A DNA stretch of 64,000 bases from Pardosa pseudoannulata (GCA_032207245.1 CM063501.1:78913786-78977785), one strand, 5' to 3'; counted from the stretch's first letter, positions 11,700-24,121 are shown. The notes: generated from the letters alone by a model not told the origin. Numbers and translations: made by a program.

Positions 11700-13505
11700 T
11701 AATATAATATTTTTAAATTTGCCTTTTTATTTAACATTTCACGAGATTCACATGGGGGATGTTAATGAGCAATAATTAAATAATAGTAAGGAATAAATTA
11801 GTATTTCTGTAAAGTATGAAACATTTCAAAAGACTTCGGAATAGGTAAAGAAACTGATAGGTTTTACACATGCATGTGTTTCGCCTCTCATATTATATGT
11901 TACGCACACATGATATATTGAACATTCTAATCAAAACATAATCGACCCTCGAATGAAATAACTATATAATTTAATATTAAACAGCATGCCATTTGCCGGA
12001 GATAGTTCTTGACATCTATGAGACGGCAAAATTTACACTGGCACATGAAATAACTGACGTTTCCCAGGCGTCATTGTGTACCAAGGCGTTAACCCTAAAA
12101 GAAAGGCGATATACTTTTTAAATAAAATTCCTTTGTAAAAATATGAACTGAAAATTACAAGCTTGCTACATGAATATACTAAATATTATTTATTATTCGT
12201 TAGTCAAGCTGTATTTTAATCACGAAACATCTATTGTCAAAATAAAAAAAAAACCCTCTTCAGATTTAATATTAAACGTTTTACTGGGACGAGTTTAAAA
12301 AGTGCAGATTTAATGCCCATTACCACATTACTTTTATGGCTGAGTTGTTTTGCAAATTCTATTGTTCTCTACTTCAGAGAAAACATTTGTAACTGCATTA
12401 AATAATCCACTGGGATAATATTTTGAAATTTGCCTTTTTATTTAATATTTAACGAGATTCCATGGGGAATGTTAATGAGCAAAAATAAATTAATTAATAG
12501 TATAGAATAAATTAGTATTTCTGCAAAGTATGAAACATTCCAAAACATTTTGGAGTAGGTAAAGAAGCTGACAGTGTTTTACACTTCCATGTGTTTTGCC
12601 TCTTACATTACATTTTAAGCACACATGGCACCTTGAACATTCTAATCAAAACATAATCGATTCTCTAATGAAGTAGTTATATAATCTAATATTAAACAGA
12701 ATGACATTTTCCTGAGACAGTTCTTGACATCTATGAGACGGCAAAGTCTACACTGGTACATGAAATAATTGATGTCTCCCAGGCGTCATTGTATACCAGA
12801 TCTTTAACCCTTGAATTAACTAAAGGAAAGACGATATATTTTTAAATTAAAAACCTTTATAAAAATAAGAACAAGAAAACTTCTTCAGGCTTAATATTAA
12901 ACGTTTCTCTTAGATGAGTTTAAAAAGTGCAGATTTAATGCTCATTACCACATTACTTTTATGGCTGAGTTGTTTTGCAAATTCTGTAGTTCTCTACTTC
13001 AGAGAAAACATTTATAACTACATTAGCTAAATAATTTTATAATCTAATTTTAAACAGCATGCCATTTGCTGGAGACAGTTCTTGACATCTATGAGAGGGC
13101 AAAGTCTACACTGTCACATGAAATAACTGACGTCTCCTACGCGTCATTGTGTACCAAGGCGTTAACCCTCGCACTAACTAAAGGAAAGGCGATATATTTT
13201 TTTAAAATTAAAAACCTTTCAAAAAATAAGAACAGAAAATTAAAAGCTTGCTACATGAATATACTGAATATTATTTAGAATGTTATTTATTATTCGCTCG
13301 ACAAGCTGCATTTTAATCACGAGACATCTATTGTAGAAAAAACCCTCTTCAGACTTAATATTAAACGTTTTACTGAGACGAGTTTAAAAAGTGCAGATTT
13401 AATGCCCATTACCGTATTACTTTTATGGCTGAGTTGTTTTGCAAATTCTATTGTTCTCTACTTCAGAGAAAACATTTATAACTGCATTACCTAATCCACT
13501 GGGAT
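11700..13505. repeat. Complex tandem repeat: two X blocks and three Y blocks
   Basis: Block X (about 11716-11982 and 12427-12705) begins TTTGCCTTTTTATTTAA. Block Y (about 11983-12424, 12706-13030 and 13050-13505) contains TTCTTGACATCTATGAGA and GAGTTTAAAAAGTGCAGATT. The order is X-Y-X-Y-Y. The second Y lacks a central segment present in the others. Each Y starts just after TTAAACAG, a possible splice acceptor. Confidence 0.85.
13066..13278 (+). pseudogene. Coding-like segment repeated three times (copies near 11990, 12710 and 13066)
   Basis: In each Y block the same plus-strand frame reads a related peptide centred on VLDIYE.AK.TL.HEI.DVS, and all three keep it open for about 40 codons. Each is preceded by an AG that could be an acceptor, but the second copy has a stop in the codon just after it. 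No donor follows: the frames run into different stops after the LTL segment. This could be a decayed duplicated exon or a chance open frame in a repeat. I recognise no domain. Conservation of the frame across copies is the only coding evidence. Confidence 0.3.
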
Positions 13506-15149
13506 TAGTTTTCCCTGTTTTAATGTTCGAATGCAGAATAAATCAAGTGAATGCAACACTTACATTGTGTAGCGAAGTGAAAAGAGGATTTCAATAGAAA
13601 TGCTCATTTAATTCAGCGTAAGCCGTTAATAGCATTCAAAAAAGAAATGTAGAATGAAAGCCATTACGGCATTATTAGACAAGTAGCTTTAGCAAGTATG
13701 GTGGAGGATAATTTAAATATTTATTGAGCTATCGCAATCGATAGCGTTCGTGGAACTCTAGGAGATTCTAAAGTTGTAATTTAAATAGAACATGAGTAGT
13801 ATTAAATTAGAGTTAATGTGCAAATGCATTCTAGAAGTCCACCTCATTTTAAAATGTAATTGCTTTTATCAAGCAATGAATCATAAAATGAAAAAAAAAT
13901 TAAGATGGTTTAGAAACTATTAACAGATGTAAAATTTGCAGTTAAATGTTAAATTTTACAGTACACTTTGTTAATGTAATATATTTTCGATAAAAAAAAA
14001 TCTGCAATGTGTAGAAATAGATTATTTAAATGTCAAAAAATTTGATTAATGAATATCTGTATACAGTATTTATTAGAAGCATATTTTATAACATTTAGAG
14101 ACATCTGCCTTTGAAACATTGATTCAAGCATAATTTGCCAGGTTACATATTAGAAAAATTTTATAAATGTAAGTCTAAATGTATAGTTTATAACTTCTTT
14201 CTTATAACTTTTTATAGGACAAATATAACTATAACTTTTTTAATTACGTGGTCATATGACTGTTAAATCGGCAAAACGTTCACTTTTTTAGTAAAAATAT
14301 AGATGTTTAAAGAAAGTTCTAAATATATAAAAAAATCACTTAAAAATTCCAATAGTGAGAAGAGTTACAAATATAAACTTGCAAATATAAACTTAATAAC
14401 AAATATAAACTTACAAAACTTTATCTTGATTTTTCTCGAATTGGGATGTTTTTCATGTAACCCACACGTTATCTTTTTAGTTTTTTAATATTTTAATTAC
14501 CAGAACTGAAATTTTGACAGCTTGCTTATATTTTCATCCGATTGAATCTAAATTTTCTTCTATATTTCCTAAAATGTGTTATTTTGAAACAATAAATGTT
14601 TTATTAAGAAAAAAATTGAATTTTTTCAAATACGATATATTTTTTATCAAATGTTTTAAAAATATATATTTTTAAGAAAAGAATATTTTCAAATAATATC
14701 CATTTTAAATAAATACAAATTTAGTTTGTAAGTTGTTTTGAGATATTGTAGTAAGTTTTAAAACAATAAGTTTGCCTTAAACTTAATTATATATTTAGTT
14801 ATCTTGACAGCATTTTTGTTAGCTACAAATTGTCTCTTTCTATGAAAAATATTTTTTCAATGTTTCTAAAATGAATGAGATATGTGTGTAAAGATAAAAA
14901 TTTGTTTTAGCAATGTTAAAAAATCGTTTGTAAAACTGTCAGTTTTCAATAAGAAGTTGGAAATGATATATATATTTTTTTTTTACAATTTTTCGACTTT
15001 TAAAAATTGCATGACCGCTTAATATTTAGATACAAACCGAGCCTAACGTATTCTTTCTCTAAACGTTCATGATGAACAAAAAATCCAATGCATCTGTACA
15101 TAGCTTTACTTATTCAATTTTTAAGCTCGTAACTATTATTTTAACAGAT
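13506..15149. other. AT-rich gene desert
   Basis: No supported exon, RNA gene or repeat boundary was recognised. The sequence is strongly AT-rich with many homopolymer runs. Confidence 0.5.
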
Positions 15150-15330
15150 ATATATATACATTCATGAATGAATTGTTTTAGGGATATTGCTAAATAATCT
15201 TAACAAATTACCATAGAACAGCATTAACTAGTTCTTGTATCTTCCATTTCTACAAATTATGCTCATGTAATTTCTATAATAATGTTCTAGTAAGACCATA
15301 CATTCAAACTTATTTTTATAAAATTGTCTT
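15150..15330. repeat. Dispersed duplicate, copy 1 (others at 15785-15900 and about 16372-16480)
   Basis: GCATTAACTAGTTCTTGTAT and TACAAATTATG recur in order near 15850 and, more diverged, near 16420. The spacing (about 630 and 580 bp) suggests an old tandem arrangement interrupted by later insertions. Confidence 0.6.
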
Positions 15331-15344
15331 ATATGTAAGCGGTT

Positions 15345-15480
15345 TTCCACCGTGCCACAACTGGCTATGAGTTTTCCAGAAATCAGCGCCAGGCCCGAGA
15401 TTCTTCACTTAGACTTGAATTTGCACTTACACGGTGTACAATTCTCATCCCACAGGATGGAAGAGGAAAAGTATTTATGA
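15345..15480. other. GC-richer island of unknown origin
   Basis: About 135 bp containing GTGCCACAACTGGCTATGAG and CAGCGCCAGGCCCGAGATTC stand out from the surrounding AT-rich DNA. No tRNA boxes, intact frame or terminal repeats are evident. It may be a repeat fragment. Confidence 0.3.
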
Positions 15481-16090
15481 TCCCTTTTTAAGAAACAATT
15501 TTAAATTTTAGATTGAATTATTTTTTTTTTTTTTTATTAATTTATCTTAAATTCATATCTCTTCTATAAATTTATTATATCAATAAAAATTAATTCATAA
15601 TTTTTATTTTTAAAATTGTTTTTTAAGATAATAAGAAATTCAATTTATAATTGGTTAAATATTTACTTACTATTATATGCCATAACCTAATACTAAGTTA
15701 GATAAGAAGTAAAATTTGCATAAACCCCTTAGACATTTTGAACAAAGAAATCAGATTCATTTGTCTTTTTAATTTCTTATTTTTTTAATTGAATAATTAA
15801 ATTGTTTAGGGATAGCTATAAATAGTCTTCACAAATTACCAGAAACATTAACTAGTTCTTGTATCTTCCATCTACAAATTATGTTTAATATAATAATGTT
15901 TTATTATAAGATTTTATATAAGAAAAATAAAAGACCTTCTCTAAAAAATAAAATAGGCAAACATATACATATAGATAATCAGTTACATTAAACAAAACAA
16001 CGATAAAATATTCGTAATTTAGAAGCAGAGGCATTAAATTAGAAAAAAATTTCTTTTATATATGACTTTCTAAATGAATGATTTTTAATA
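15481..16090. other. AT-rich sequence
   Basis: It contains the second copy of the dispersed duplicate at 15785-15900. Nothing else is recognisable. Confidence 0.45.
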
Positions 16091-16359
16091 CACTGAAGTG
16101 CCCATGAATTAGGGTTTCAAGAGTTATGCGAATTGTGTAGCGCTGCCTATCATTTATGTGCAAGTGAGGGCGCTGTGGTAAATGAATATATAACGCTTAC
16201 TGTGGTTGTCCTGAATTAGTCATTGGAATTTCTAGTCCCTTGCAACATTTCGGAGATACTTGATGAATCTATGCCTCGTAGTATGGAAGCTGTTATCAAG
16301 GCCAAAGGAGGTTTAACTCATTACTAGGTAGTTATCCCTAAATCAGTGGCACTTCAGTG
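16091..16359 (+). mobile_element. Tc1-type deletion derivative (269 bp) with TA target duplication
   Basis: The ends are CACTGAAGTGCC followed by a further inverted match (TTAGGG), and TA flanks both sides (16089-16090 and 16360-16361). The inside keeps what looks like a 5' untranslated segment and the last codons of a Tc1 transposase. It is a non-autonomous element that would depend on a transposase supplied elsewhere. Confidence 0.9.
16244..16327 (+). pseudogene. Carboxy-terminal codons of a Tc1 transposase
   Basis: The frame ending at TAG 16325-16327 reads ESMPRSMEAVIKAKGGLTHY, the characteristic final residues of Tc1 transposases (SMPRR.EAVI.AKGG...Y). All catalytic regions are absent, removed by internal deletion. 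Confidence 0.85.
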
Positions 16360-16879
16360 TACATCTATTGGATTGTTTTGAAAGCTATATTAAAGAAATC
16401 TCTACAAAGTACTAGAACAGAGCATTAACTTGTTATTGTTTTCTCCACCTCTGCTAATTATGTCCATTAATTGTGTGTATTACAGTCTGTTCCATAAGAA
16501 CGTGTCGTCTATTTCTCTGAAAATACAGACGAGTTTGTTTAAAAATGCATTTGTACAGTGTACTATACATATTAAACTGAAATACAATCCACTTAATAAG
16601 TTGTCCAATCCCCATTATTATCGATTATGCAAGAATCACTTTATCATTCGATTTTGACGTTGAACTAAGTTTACACCATTCTTGTAGGTCGTCAACATTT
16701 TGTACCGCTTTATAATGTGCTACCCACTTCTTGACGAATGACTCCGGGTTTCACACGTACCTGGCTGCAGCTGCAAAATTCATTTTTGGTCCTTTTCGGA
16801 TTGATACACAGAAACACTGCCTGAAAACGGCTAGCATAAGCTGCACTCATTTTGAAATTGTTGTTTTAAAATGTTTTAT

Positions 16880-17720
16880 CCCAATTTATTTATTTTGTTC
16901 AGGTTTGAGAAGAATCATGTTTTCTAAAGTTAATTCAACCTAAACAAACTAAATATAATAAAATTTGAAAAAAATATATATTTCATATAAGAAGTTTGAC
17001 CCGTCCTCTAAATAGGACACCAAATTGGACATAGGGGATAAAATTTGCACTTACATGTTTTCTTGTTTTCTTCAAAGATAAAAACTGATTTCTGAGTACA
17101 AAATTTTACTTTATTTGAATATTAATATAATTATTTGAATTTATCAAATTTGGCATCTCCACGTTAACTTGAAGTGTCCAAATTTCATAAAATTATTATT
17201 GAGTATGACAAACAAAGGTTTTACTTTGAAGGATCGATCCTGGGTATGCTGACTTACAGTTCCATTGTTGACAAAGTGTAAATAAGATTTAAACTTTTGG
17301 AAGCGGTTTCGTAACGTGGCATTTTTCACCGGGGTAATGCGAAGGTCTTCGGCATCTGACCAGTAATCACATTCACAGGTATTTGAATGATAACCAGTTA
17401 AAAGCAAAATTCCTACAAAAACACGTATTTCATCAGCAGTGGTAAAGAAATCGTGTTTATTTTTTACATCTGTTGCATATCGCACAGTTTCTTTTACAAT
17501 GAGATTGTAAACTTCAATAGAATAAAACTGCTCAAAAAGCTCTGATGGAGTTAAACACAGCAAAACAAATCGAATAAAGACTATAACCATAAATCTTTCT
17601 TCTCTAATGTTTGAAGAACACGTGCAATTAAGCCGATATCTGCGCTCTATATATTGACGAAGTTATTAGCGACACTCTCCTATTCAACAGACCGTACTGT
17701 TTAAATATGACTATACAGTC
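16880..17720 (-). mobile_element. Decayed piggyBac-like element, boundaries approximate
   Basis: A palindrome GTCCTCTAAATAGGAC at 17003-17018 matches the one in the elements at 19731 and 55326. Those elements place it 127-132 bp inside their left end. Counting back gives TTATCCC at 16876-16882, close to the expected TTAACCC. The transposase remnant follows on the minus strand. The right end could not be located. Confidence 0.5.
17144..17590 (-). pseudogene. piggyBac-like transposase, amino-terminal domain remnant
   Basis: The 148-codon minus-strand frame begins with a segment containing LTPSELFEQFYSIEVYNLIV, the start of the piggyBac transposase domain. It continues through VGILLLTGYH and YWS, then LRNRFQKFKSYLHFVNN, with the usual spacing of this family. 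It stops after NNNFMKFGHFK because of a frameshift: the next frame reads VNVE, as expected just before the first catalytic aspartate. The catalytic core and the cysteine-rich carboxy end are missing, so this is a truncated pseudogene. Confidence 0.85.
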
Positions 17721-18902
17721 AGACATACTCTGATAAAATTTTCTTCTGAGTGACCTAGCAAATTACGCTTACTTATATATTTTAATGCAAATTCTCCATA
17801 CATAGAAACACTTTGATCAAATGTTCAACTAAGTTTAAAAAAAAAATTCAAAATAGCCTGAACTCGGCTCTACATTAATTATATTTTTAAGTTCGCAATT
17901 ATCAAGATAAATACCTGCTTGCAATTATTCTTTATCGGATAAATTTCTTCTGTATATTATCTATTAAATTAAGAAGTATTTAAATTCTATTTAAATTTAA
18001 ATGAAGTGATTAGCTAAAAAAATTTGATGTAAAATTTGATACTTACAAAACAGAGTTATTTTAGATAATTATTCTTGTGCAATTAAGTAGACGTAGGTTA
18101 TACTTCACAAATTAACTGTGCGATTGTTTTCATTTTCTATCAATTCTTTTTTGTCTTGTAAAGGTTATACCTTATTTTTAGAGACTAATAATGCATTTTT
18201 TATATCGAATACATATTTTAATGAAGATACTGATTATATTCAACAGCTAATTAAAATTCTTTATGTATGGTATACTCCGCAGCTGCATATTAACTACAGA
18301 TTAAAACACACTAATTAATTTTTTTCTGTCTTAATTGCTGCGAATACAGCAGAGCCCGAATTTTTAGATTCCTTATCAATTGCAGCCGACTAGAATTAAG
18401 TATTTTCTGAGAACCCAGCAGTTAAAATTAATCTTCATTAAAATGCATGAACAATCTTTTAAATATTTTAGCATTTTTCATTTATTTTCAAATGCTAGAA
18501 TATTTAGAAGCAATATGGAGGAATTTGCTCATGTAATATTAATTTTCATTCATCAGTATATATTTTATAGTTATATTTATTCAGCTGCAGAAAACCGAAA
18601 ATATTACATATTTATACCTGAAATGTTTATTTTTGTGGAATGAAGCATAGCTTTCTGTTTACAAAATAAGGTAGGAGCCGAAAATAAAACCGATGTTTTG
18701 TAAATTGTATTCTGAAGAATTCTACCATTACATATACCATGGATTTGCTTTACAATATTCACTACATTACAATTAACAAACCTTTTTCTTTGCTTCTTGC
18801 ATTTATTCAAAATTAATATACATAAAAAACATCACAGGTTTTTAAGTAATACATTTAATATTCAATGTGGTTTATTTTGTTCTTTCATCTATTAATTTTT
18901 TT
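17721..18902. other. AT-rich sequence, no feature seen
   Basis: Frames of 60-90 codons occur on both strands but are rich in Ile, Phe, Tyr and Asn, as expected from base composition alone. Confidence 0.5.
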
Positions 18903-18998
18903 CCGCGTGATGACTAAATAGTTAGGGAACTGCTCTTCAGTGCTGAATTACCTAAGTTCGAATCCCACTACCAATCTCATTATCATTAAGATTTTGAA
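18903..18998 (+). mobile_element. tRNA-like sequence, probable SINE head (family B)
   Basis: GTGATGACTAAATAGTTAGG resembles a pol III A box region, and AGTTCGAATCCC about 45 bp later is a near-consensus B box. The sequence around them does not fold into a complete tRNA, so a tRNA-derived SINE fragment is more likely than a functional tRNA gene. Confidence 0.55.
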
Positions 18999-19726
18999 CA
19001 TCTTATATGAAACAAAAATTAACTTATCTGCTACAGAATAAAACTTTCAGATTGCTGCAATTTAATTTGTAAGTTATTACCTATATTCTAAACTAAGTTA
19101 TCATGAGAATCGTTAATTTATATACAATTATATATTTTCAAACATTGTTCCCATATTATAATTGCTGTGTAATATTAGTTGTCAAATTTAGTACAACACT
19201 GCCCTGTAGCAACAGAACTCATGTTTCCGAAACCCACTACTGGCCGGACGGTCAAAGCTGTTTAAATTCGGCTTTAAATAGTTGGTCTAACCAGTCCTTG
19301 GGAAGGGAAACAGTAGATTGTAACACTCTCAATCAATCAACTATCTGTTAATTTTATTTACTTCTTGTATGTTATTTATAAAAAGTGTTATAAAGTTCTA
19401 AAGAGTCCGAATGATTAATGAAAAGGTAGAGGGATGTCTTTTGCTTTAGAGATGTACGAGATCCAATCCCTTTGATGCTATAGACTTTTACAACCTCTTG
19501 AAATCTCATTAAAGGCTTAGTTACATATTAATTTAGTTCTGAGTGTTAAAAACTGTTATCCTACAAGGCTAAATGGAACCAGAAAAACTAAAAAATGAGG
19601 TACTGTCCTTTTTGGACATTGGTAATTTGGGCGATAGTCATTAACTAGGCCGTCTGCCTAGATAACCAATTACTACATATTCAAATACTTCTTGTTTTAT
19701 GGATGTTCATAGAATCTGGAATAGCT
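18999..19726. other. Intergenic sequence with possible repeat fragments
   Basis: A GC-richer patch at 19195-19330 and a weak tRNA-like stretch at 19405-19480 (ending GAGATCCAATCCC) may be old SINE pieces. Neither is secure. Confidence 0.35.
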
Positions 19727-19730
19727 TTAA

Positions 19731-21416
19731 TACTTTAACGCCCAACTTAATTTAAAATTGAAATTTTGTTTAAAAAAATTCTAATTATGTTCTAAACACT
19801 TAAATATAATATGCAATTAAACTCAATATCATTAATTTAGGATATGAGATAATTACTGTCCTATAAATAGGACGCTGGGCAGATATGTAAGTTTTTGAAC
19901 ACTTAGTACTTCTCCTTTGTTTTTAGTTACTTGATTACGTTTCTGTTCCCAAACAATTAAACTTTAATATTTTATGCAAAATAAAATGAAACAGAAATAA
20001 GTTTGACATTTTTCATTAAGTTTAAACATATTCACACTATTTATGGTAATTTGGAAAACAATTTGTACATCGACTTACATTACATTTCATGCAAATTGTA
20101 AGAGGTTTTTCAGAACAATTTTACAGCTGACAGCATCTTTGTTTTTCTCTTTTACCAATTATATGACCAACTTCATTCAGTCTAATAGCGTCTATTTCCT
20201 TCATTAGAGATGAAATTGTATAACTTGGACAAATCGGTTGATTTGTTTTTGTCCTGTGTTGTCTTTTTTTTAGATAGGTTATTGCAATATGTCTCCTTAT
20301 TTCTTTGATACCCGTTTTCTCTGCATTTACCATGTTGTAAATAACGCCAATGCCATTTTTTCCAAGGATTTTTATGGTATGTTTCTCTAAAACCCAATCA
20401 TGAGTATCTACACCATCCATGTTTTTGTTACAATTGTTTACGAGACATGGCTGTTCGATTTTATTTTTTTCAGCTTTTAATTATTCAGACCTTGAAACAG
20501 ATGTTAGTGGCTCAATTATGTCAAAATTTGTCGAAAGTGTAACGTATTTGTTATCATTCCATTTTACCGCAGTAATTTTATTTTTCACATCAATGTGGAA
20601 ATCATGTGAACCATGGCTAGTCTTTTTGAAGGTAGAATCAATTTCAAGGGGACAATGCTGTATTCTGTCACTTCTTATAGTTCCTGATGCTCGAAATCCA
20701 CTCTTTCTTAGTTCAACTAACAAATTATAGGAATTAAAAAATTATCAAAATAAACTGTATGACTCTTGGGATCAGTAACTGGATGAAGCACTTTTGTACA
20801 ATTAAAAATTTCAATACTACCTGGAACGTCTCTTACAGAGGTTTCAAGAGTTTCAGTGTCATCAAAACATAATTAATCTGTTAATCCCCCCCCTTCAGGT
20901 GGCAAAGTAATCATTTCGTACTCTAATTCCTCTGAAAATAGATATTCTACAGCTTCCTTGGCAGTTTTAAGAACTTTTTTTGGCGACGTTTTAAACACCT
21001 ATGAAATAAACTAAATATCAAGAAATTTAACGAATCCGCCCAGCGTCCTATTTTTAGGACAGTAGTTTAAATTTGTGATTAAAACTAATAAAAGTAAAAA
21101 TAATTTTAAAACGTTATAAGATATTTGTTAATAAAATATCTGAAATATAAATTCTGAAAAAATCTTTAAACTTATCTTTAAAACCTTTTAGTATGATTAC
21201 AATAAATTTCAGCAAGCAAAAATCATGAAAATGGTGAAGTTTACATGTCTGCAGCTGGCTGAAGAATACTTCAATCCGGTCCAAACCAGTTTAAGTAAGT
21301 CGGGTAAAACCATTACTCTTCAGGGGATATAAAAAGAATAGGCAAAACTTTGAATAGCTTTATTTATAATGCTGAAAAGGAACTGTCCTATAAATAGGTT
21401 GCTGGGCGGAAACGGG
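19731..21416 (-). mobile_element. piggyBac-like element, internally deleted, TTAA target duplication
   Basis: TTAA at 19727-19730 and 21417-21420 flank the element. The right end reads GCTGGGCGGAAACGGG. The left end is diverged but keeps CGCCCAAC. The palindrome GTCCTATAAATAGGAC lies at 19858-19873, a degraded copy ends 16 bp from the right terminus (21385-21400), and an inverted CGCCCAGC-palindrome module lies at 21037-21060. The transposase gene inside is broken. Confidence 0.85.
20037..21010 (-). pseudogene. piggyBac-like transposase, core-deleted and frameshifted
   Basis: Minus-strand pieces in order: an acidic amino-terminal segment (AVEYLFSEELEYEM, about 20925-21000); then a jump straight to VTDPKSHTVYFDNF, which holds the second catalytic aspartate (YFDN); then GFRASGTIRSDR (20481-20723); then GVDTHDW, holding the third catalytic aspartate (20121-20420). 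The end is a cysteine-rich region (CMKCNVSRCTNCF..YH) stopping at 20037-20039. The first catalytic aspartate and the domain around it are absent. At least two frameshifts and one stop (LTD*) are present. This was a DDD transposase and is inactive now. Confidence 0.85.
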
Positions 21417-21420
21417 TTAA

Positions 21421-21590
21421 ACAGAGGGCTCATGATAACATTGATCCGAGTTAGTGGACAGCATGATCAGCTAAGATTGAAATGCTAGTTTCAAACCTGT
21501 AATGCTGACTAAATATCCTACATAGCTTAGAAGTTAAATTTGTGGGATAGCACTTACTTTTTCTGGTAATTTAAAGTGAGATGAACGATG
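21421..21590. other. Short intergenic stretch
   Basis: Nothing is recognisable between the piggyBac-like element and the SINE. Confidence 0.4.
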
Positions 21591-21592
21591 CC

Positions 21593-21770
21593 CTAATGGT
21601 TAGGGCGTTGGTCTACAGTACCTACTGTACCGTAAACCAACGCGTATGTTCATGTAGTTTGATCTCACTGTGGGCAGGACTGTTTCTAGCCATTCAGAAT
21701 TGGCCCTAAGTATTAAGTCCCGGTAGCTTAAACCCTAGTGTAACAAAACAGTACACCATAGTACTTCAAA
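21593..21770 (+). mobile_element. tRNA-derived SINE, family A
   Basis: The head GAACGATGCCCTAATGGTTA matches the A-box region of the copies at 31174 and 53896. The body contains TGGCCCTAAGTATTAAGTCC, and the tail has ACCATAGTACTTCAAACCAA. The region around 21610-21645 holds a local inverted duplication (GTTGGTCTACAGTA.. then ..TACCGTAAACCAAC), and the B box is lost. Confidence 0.65.
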
Positions 21771-23344
21771 CCAACCGATCATTTAATATTTAAACAAGTT
21801 TAGTTTTTTAAAAATATTCCATGAATAAAAATTGTATTCCACAACTTCTATATTTATCGAAGTTGTTTTTTTATCCTGATATAATGTATCTCTAAATTTT
21901 AGAAGTTAAAACCTTCAATAAAGCTTAGAAATTGGTAGAATTTGGTTACACTAAATGAAAGCAAAATAATAATAATTTAATTCTAAATAATGCTAACAGA
22001 CAATATGTAATTTTAACAGAATTATAATTTTTAATTTAAACAATATTCTTTGATGTACTTCTATTGCCATTTTTATTTAAGATTTTTTAAAATTCATATG
22101 CAAAGCATAAACTATGCATGTTCTTTAAATAATCAATAATCTTAATTTGCAATTAACAAAGTTTTCAAAAAAAAATCTACAAAGATATACACTTATTGTA
22201 AATATTCTTGAGCAGTCTGGTATCTGTTTTTCTTCTTTATTTAGCATTAGATTTTACTTAAATATGAAAAATATAGATAATACTATTGAGTGGTTACTTG
22301 TTTGTTTCACAATAAGACGAGAATAAACGGTACTATTTGTTTTCGAACAAGTATACTAATGTACAATGCATCCATAATTCTGGAGGTGTTTGTGATAGTT
22401 GTTACACTATTCTTTATTGTTATCAGTTTAGAACTAATGTCACACTTACGTATGTAGTCTTATTTTTCGAGAATAGAACATTTTCTTTGACACTTCTTCT
22501 TGATAGCAGAAGTGTGTCACAGTTATGTCTTAAAGACATGTCTGTCTGACCTGAATCGAAGGACTCTGTCATGAACAAAGAAATCTTTTTGTCACATTTT
22601 GTTTTTTTCTTTGTTATTCAATACTTTATTGAACTTTTATCTCTTGAGTTTCTTAGTAGGTTAACAGACATTTTATGTGGGAAATATATTATTAATTTTT
22701 CTCACAATGGAGGTTGAAATGTTTCAGTTATAGTGTGGATTCTGTTACTTATCTCTTACCAGAGAAAAAAAAAATGCACAGCTAATTAAGTGCTTAGTGA
22801 ATTTCGAATATTATTATTTCTGCATTTGTCTGTTTTCTTAGAATTGAAATAACTCTTATAATAATTAAAATTATGAGTACAAAATCATTAGAATTAATGA
22901 AAAATTAATCAAGTTCTATTATATCACTTATTAGTTTTTTATACATAAATTGTATCATAACATGTGACAAAGTGTTGTGATATATTAGTATACGTTTATG
23001 TACTTATTCTAATCAAACACTTCAAATCTAATGAGTATGGTTACAAAAATTTCTATTGTACTTCTTCAGTTCCTTGTTAATACTATTTAATTTTTAAAAT
23101 ATTTTTAAAAGTAAATATTATTAAATAATTCATAATGTGGCCTTGCTTTATTTCTATTGACTTGTTTTGTTAATAATCACACCTCCAATTTTTCTTTTTT
23201 AAAAGTATTAATACTTATTAAGGGTTAATAATTCGTATTAATCATTACTCTTATTTTTGTTTTGAAATTTTTTAACCCTTCTTTATTTAAGGTGTAGAAA
23301 TATCAAACCAGTAGTAAATGTCGTGCGCTGCCACATTTCGGTAA
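21771..23344. other. AT-rich gene desert
   Basis: No supported gene. A short inverted pair AAGGGTTAA / TTAACCCTT about 50 bp apart (near 23220 and 23274) is the only structured feature noticed. Confidence 0.45.
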
Positions 23345-23347
23345 ACA

Positions 23348-23506
23348 TATTTGACAAGTGACTTCTGCTTCATAATGATGTTAGAAGCCATCAATATGTC
23401 ATCAAAAGTCACCAGAAAGGGGAATTTATGTTACGAAATTCCCATCTCTTATGACATCTGATGCCATCATGACTCGAAAGTCTTCTCTGACATATCTCGA
23501 CCACAA
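23348..23506. mobile_element. MITE-like element, diverged copy
   Basis: The left part (GACAAGTGACTTCTG..CATAATGATG) and the right part (ending TCTTCTCTGACATATCTCGA) are inverted relatives of each other. Both match the clearer element at 23766-23984. Confidence 0.6.
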
Positions 23507-23765
23507 TATGGTGAAAGGCTTGAAATAACTCAACAATAAATTCAACTTAAAATATTATGAATGTTGTAGATTTCACTATTTTATCCGTTACAGGTTTTTA
23601 AAATAATATTTGTTTTGTTGATCAAAAATTACTTAAACCGATTTCTTTCAAATTGCAACTACAGTGTATTTTCAATGCTATTCCTCGTGATATTTATTGC
23701 AGATAATAATGATGCTGTCATTAAGACATAGACAAGAAAGAGATTTATAAGTTTACCATAACTGT

Positions 23766-23984
23766 CGAGATATGTCACCGGCGACTTCTGTGTTATAATG
23801 ATATGAGAAGTCGCCAAGGATGGGAATTTAGAATCATACATTCTCCTCTCTTCCACGTCATAATCACGACTTCGAACGTTATTATGACTCGGATGATGGC
23901 TACTAAATTATGGTAGCACTCTTATAGTACCAAATTCCCATATTTGACGTCATTATGACGGGAAGTCACCTGTGACATATCTCG
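23766..23984. mobile_element. MITE with ~36-bp terminal inverted repeats
   Basis: The left end starts CGAGATATGTCACCGGCGAC. The reverse complement of the right end starts CGAGATATGTCACAGGTGAC, and similarity continues through CATAATGA and on to GGGAATTT. The inside is non-coding. The superfamily is not clear because no target duplication was identified. Confidence 0.75.
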
Positions 23985-24121
23985 ATTGCAAGATGGTAGC
24001 ACTCATAGATTTATTACGATACGTTTTTAATTAACACAATCACTATCTATAGTTGTTAATGATGAGTTGGTATCTTAGATACGGCATTGAAGTAAATAAT
24101 AAATTAGATCTTTGACAGCTA

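Noticed and set aside
20419..20730. 103-codon plus-strand frame
   Set aside because: It is antisense to the piggyBac-like transposase remnant, which has recognisable motifs.
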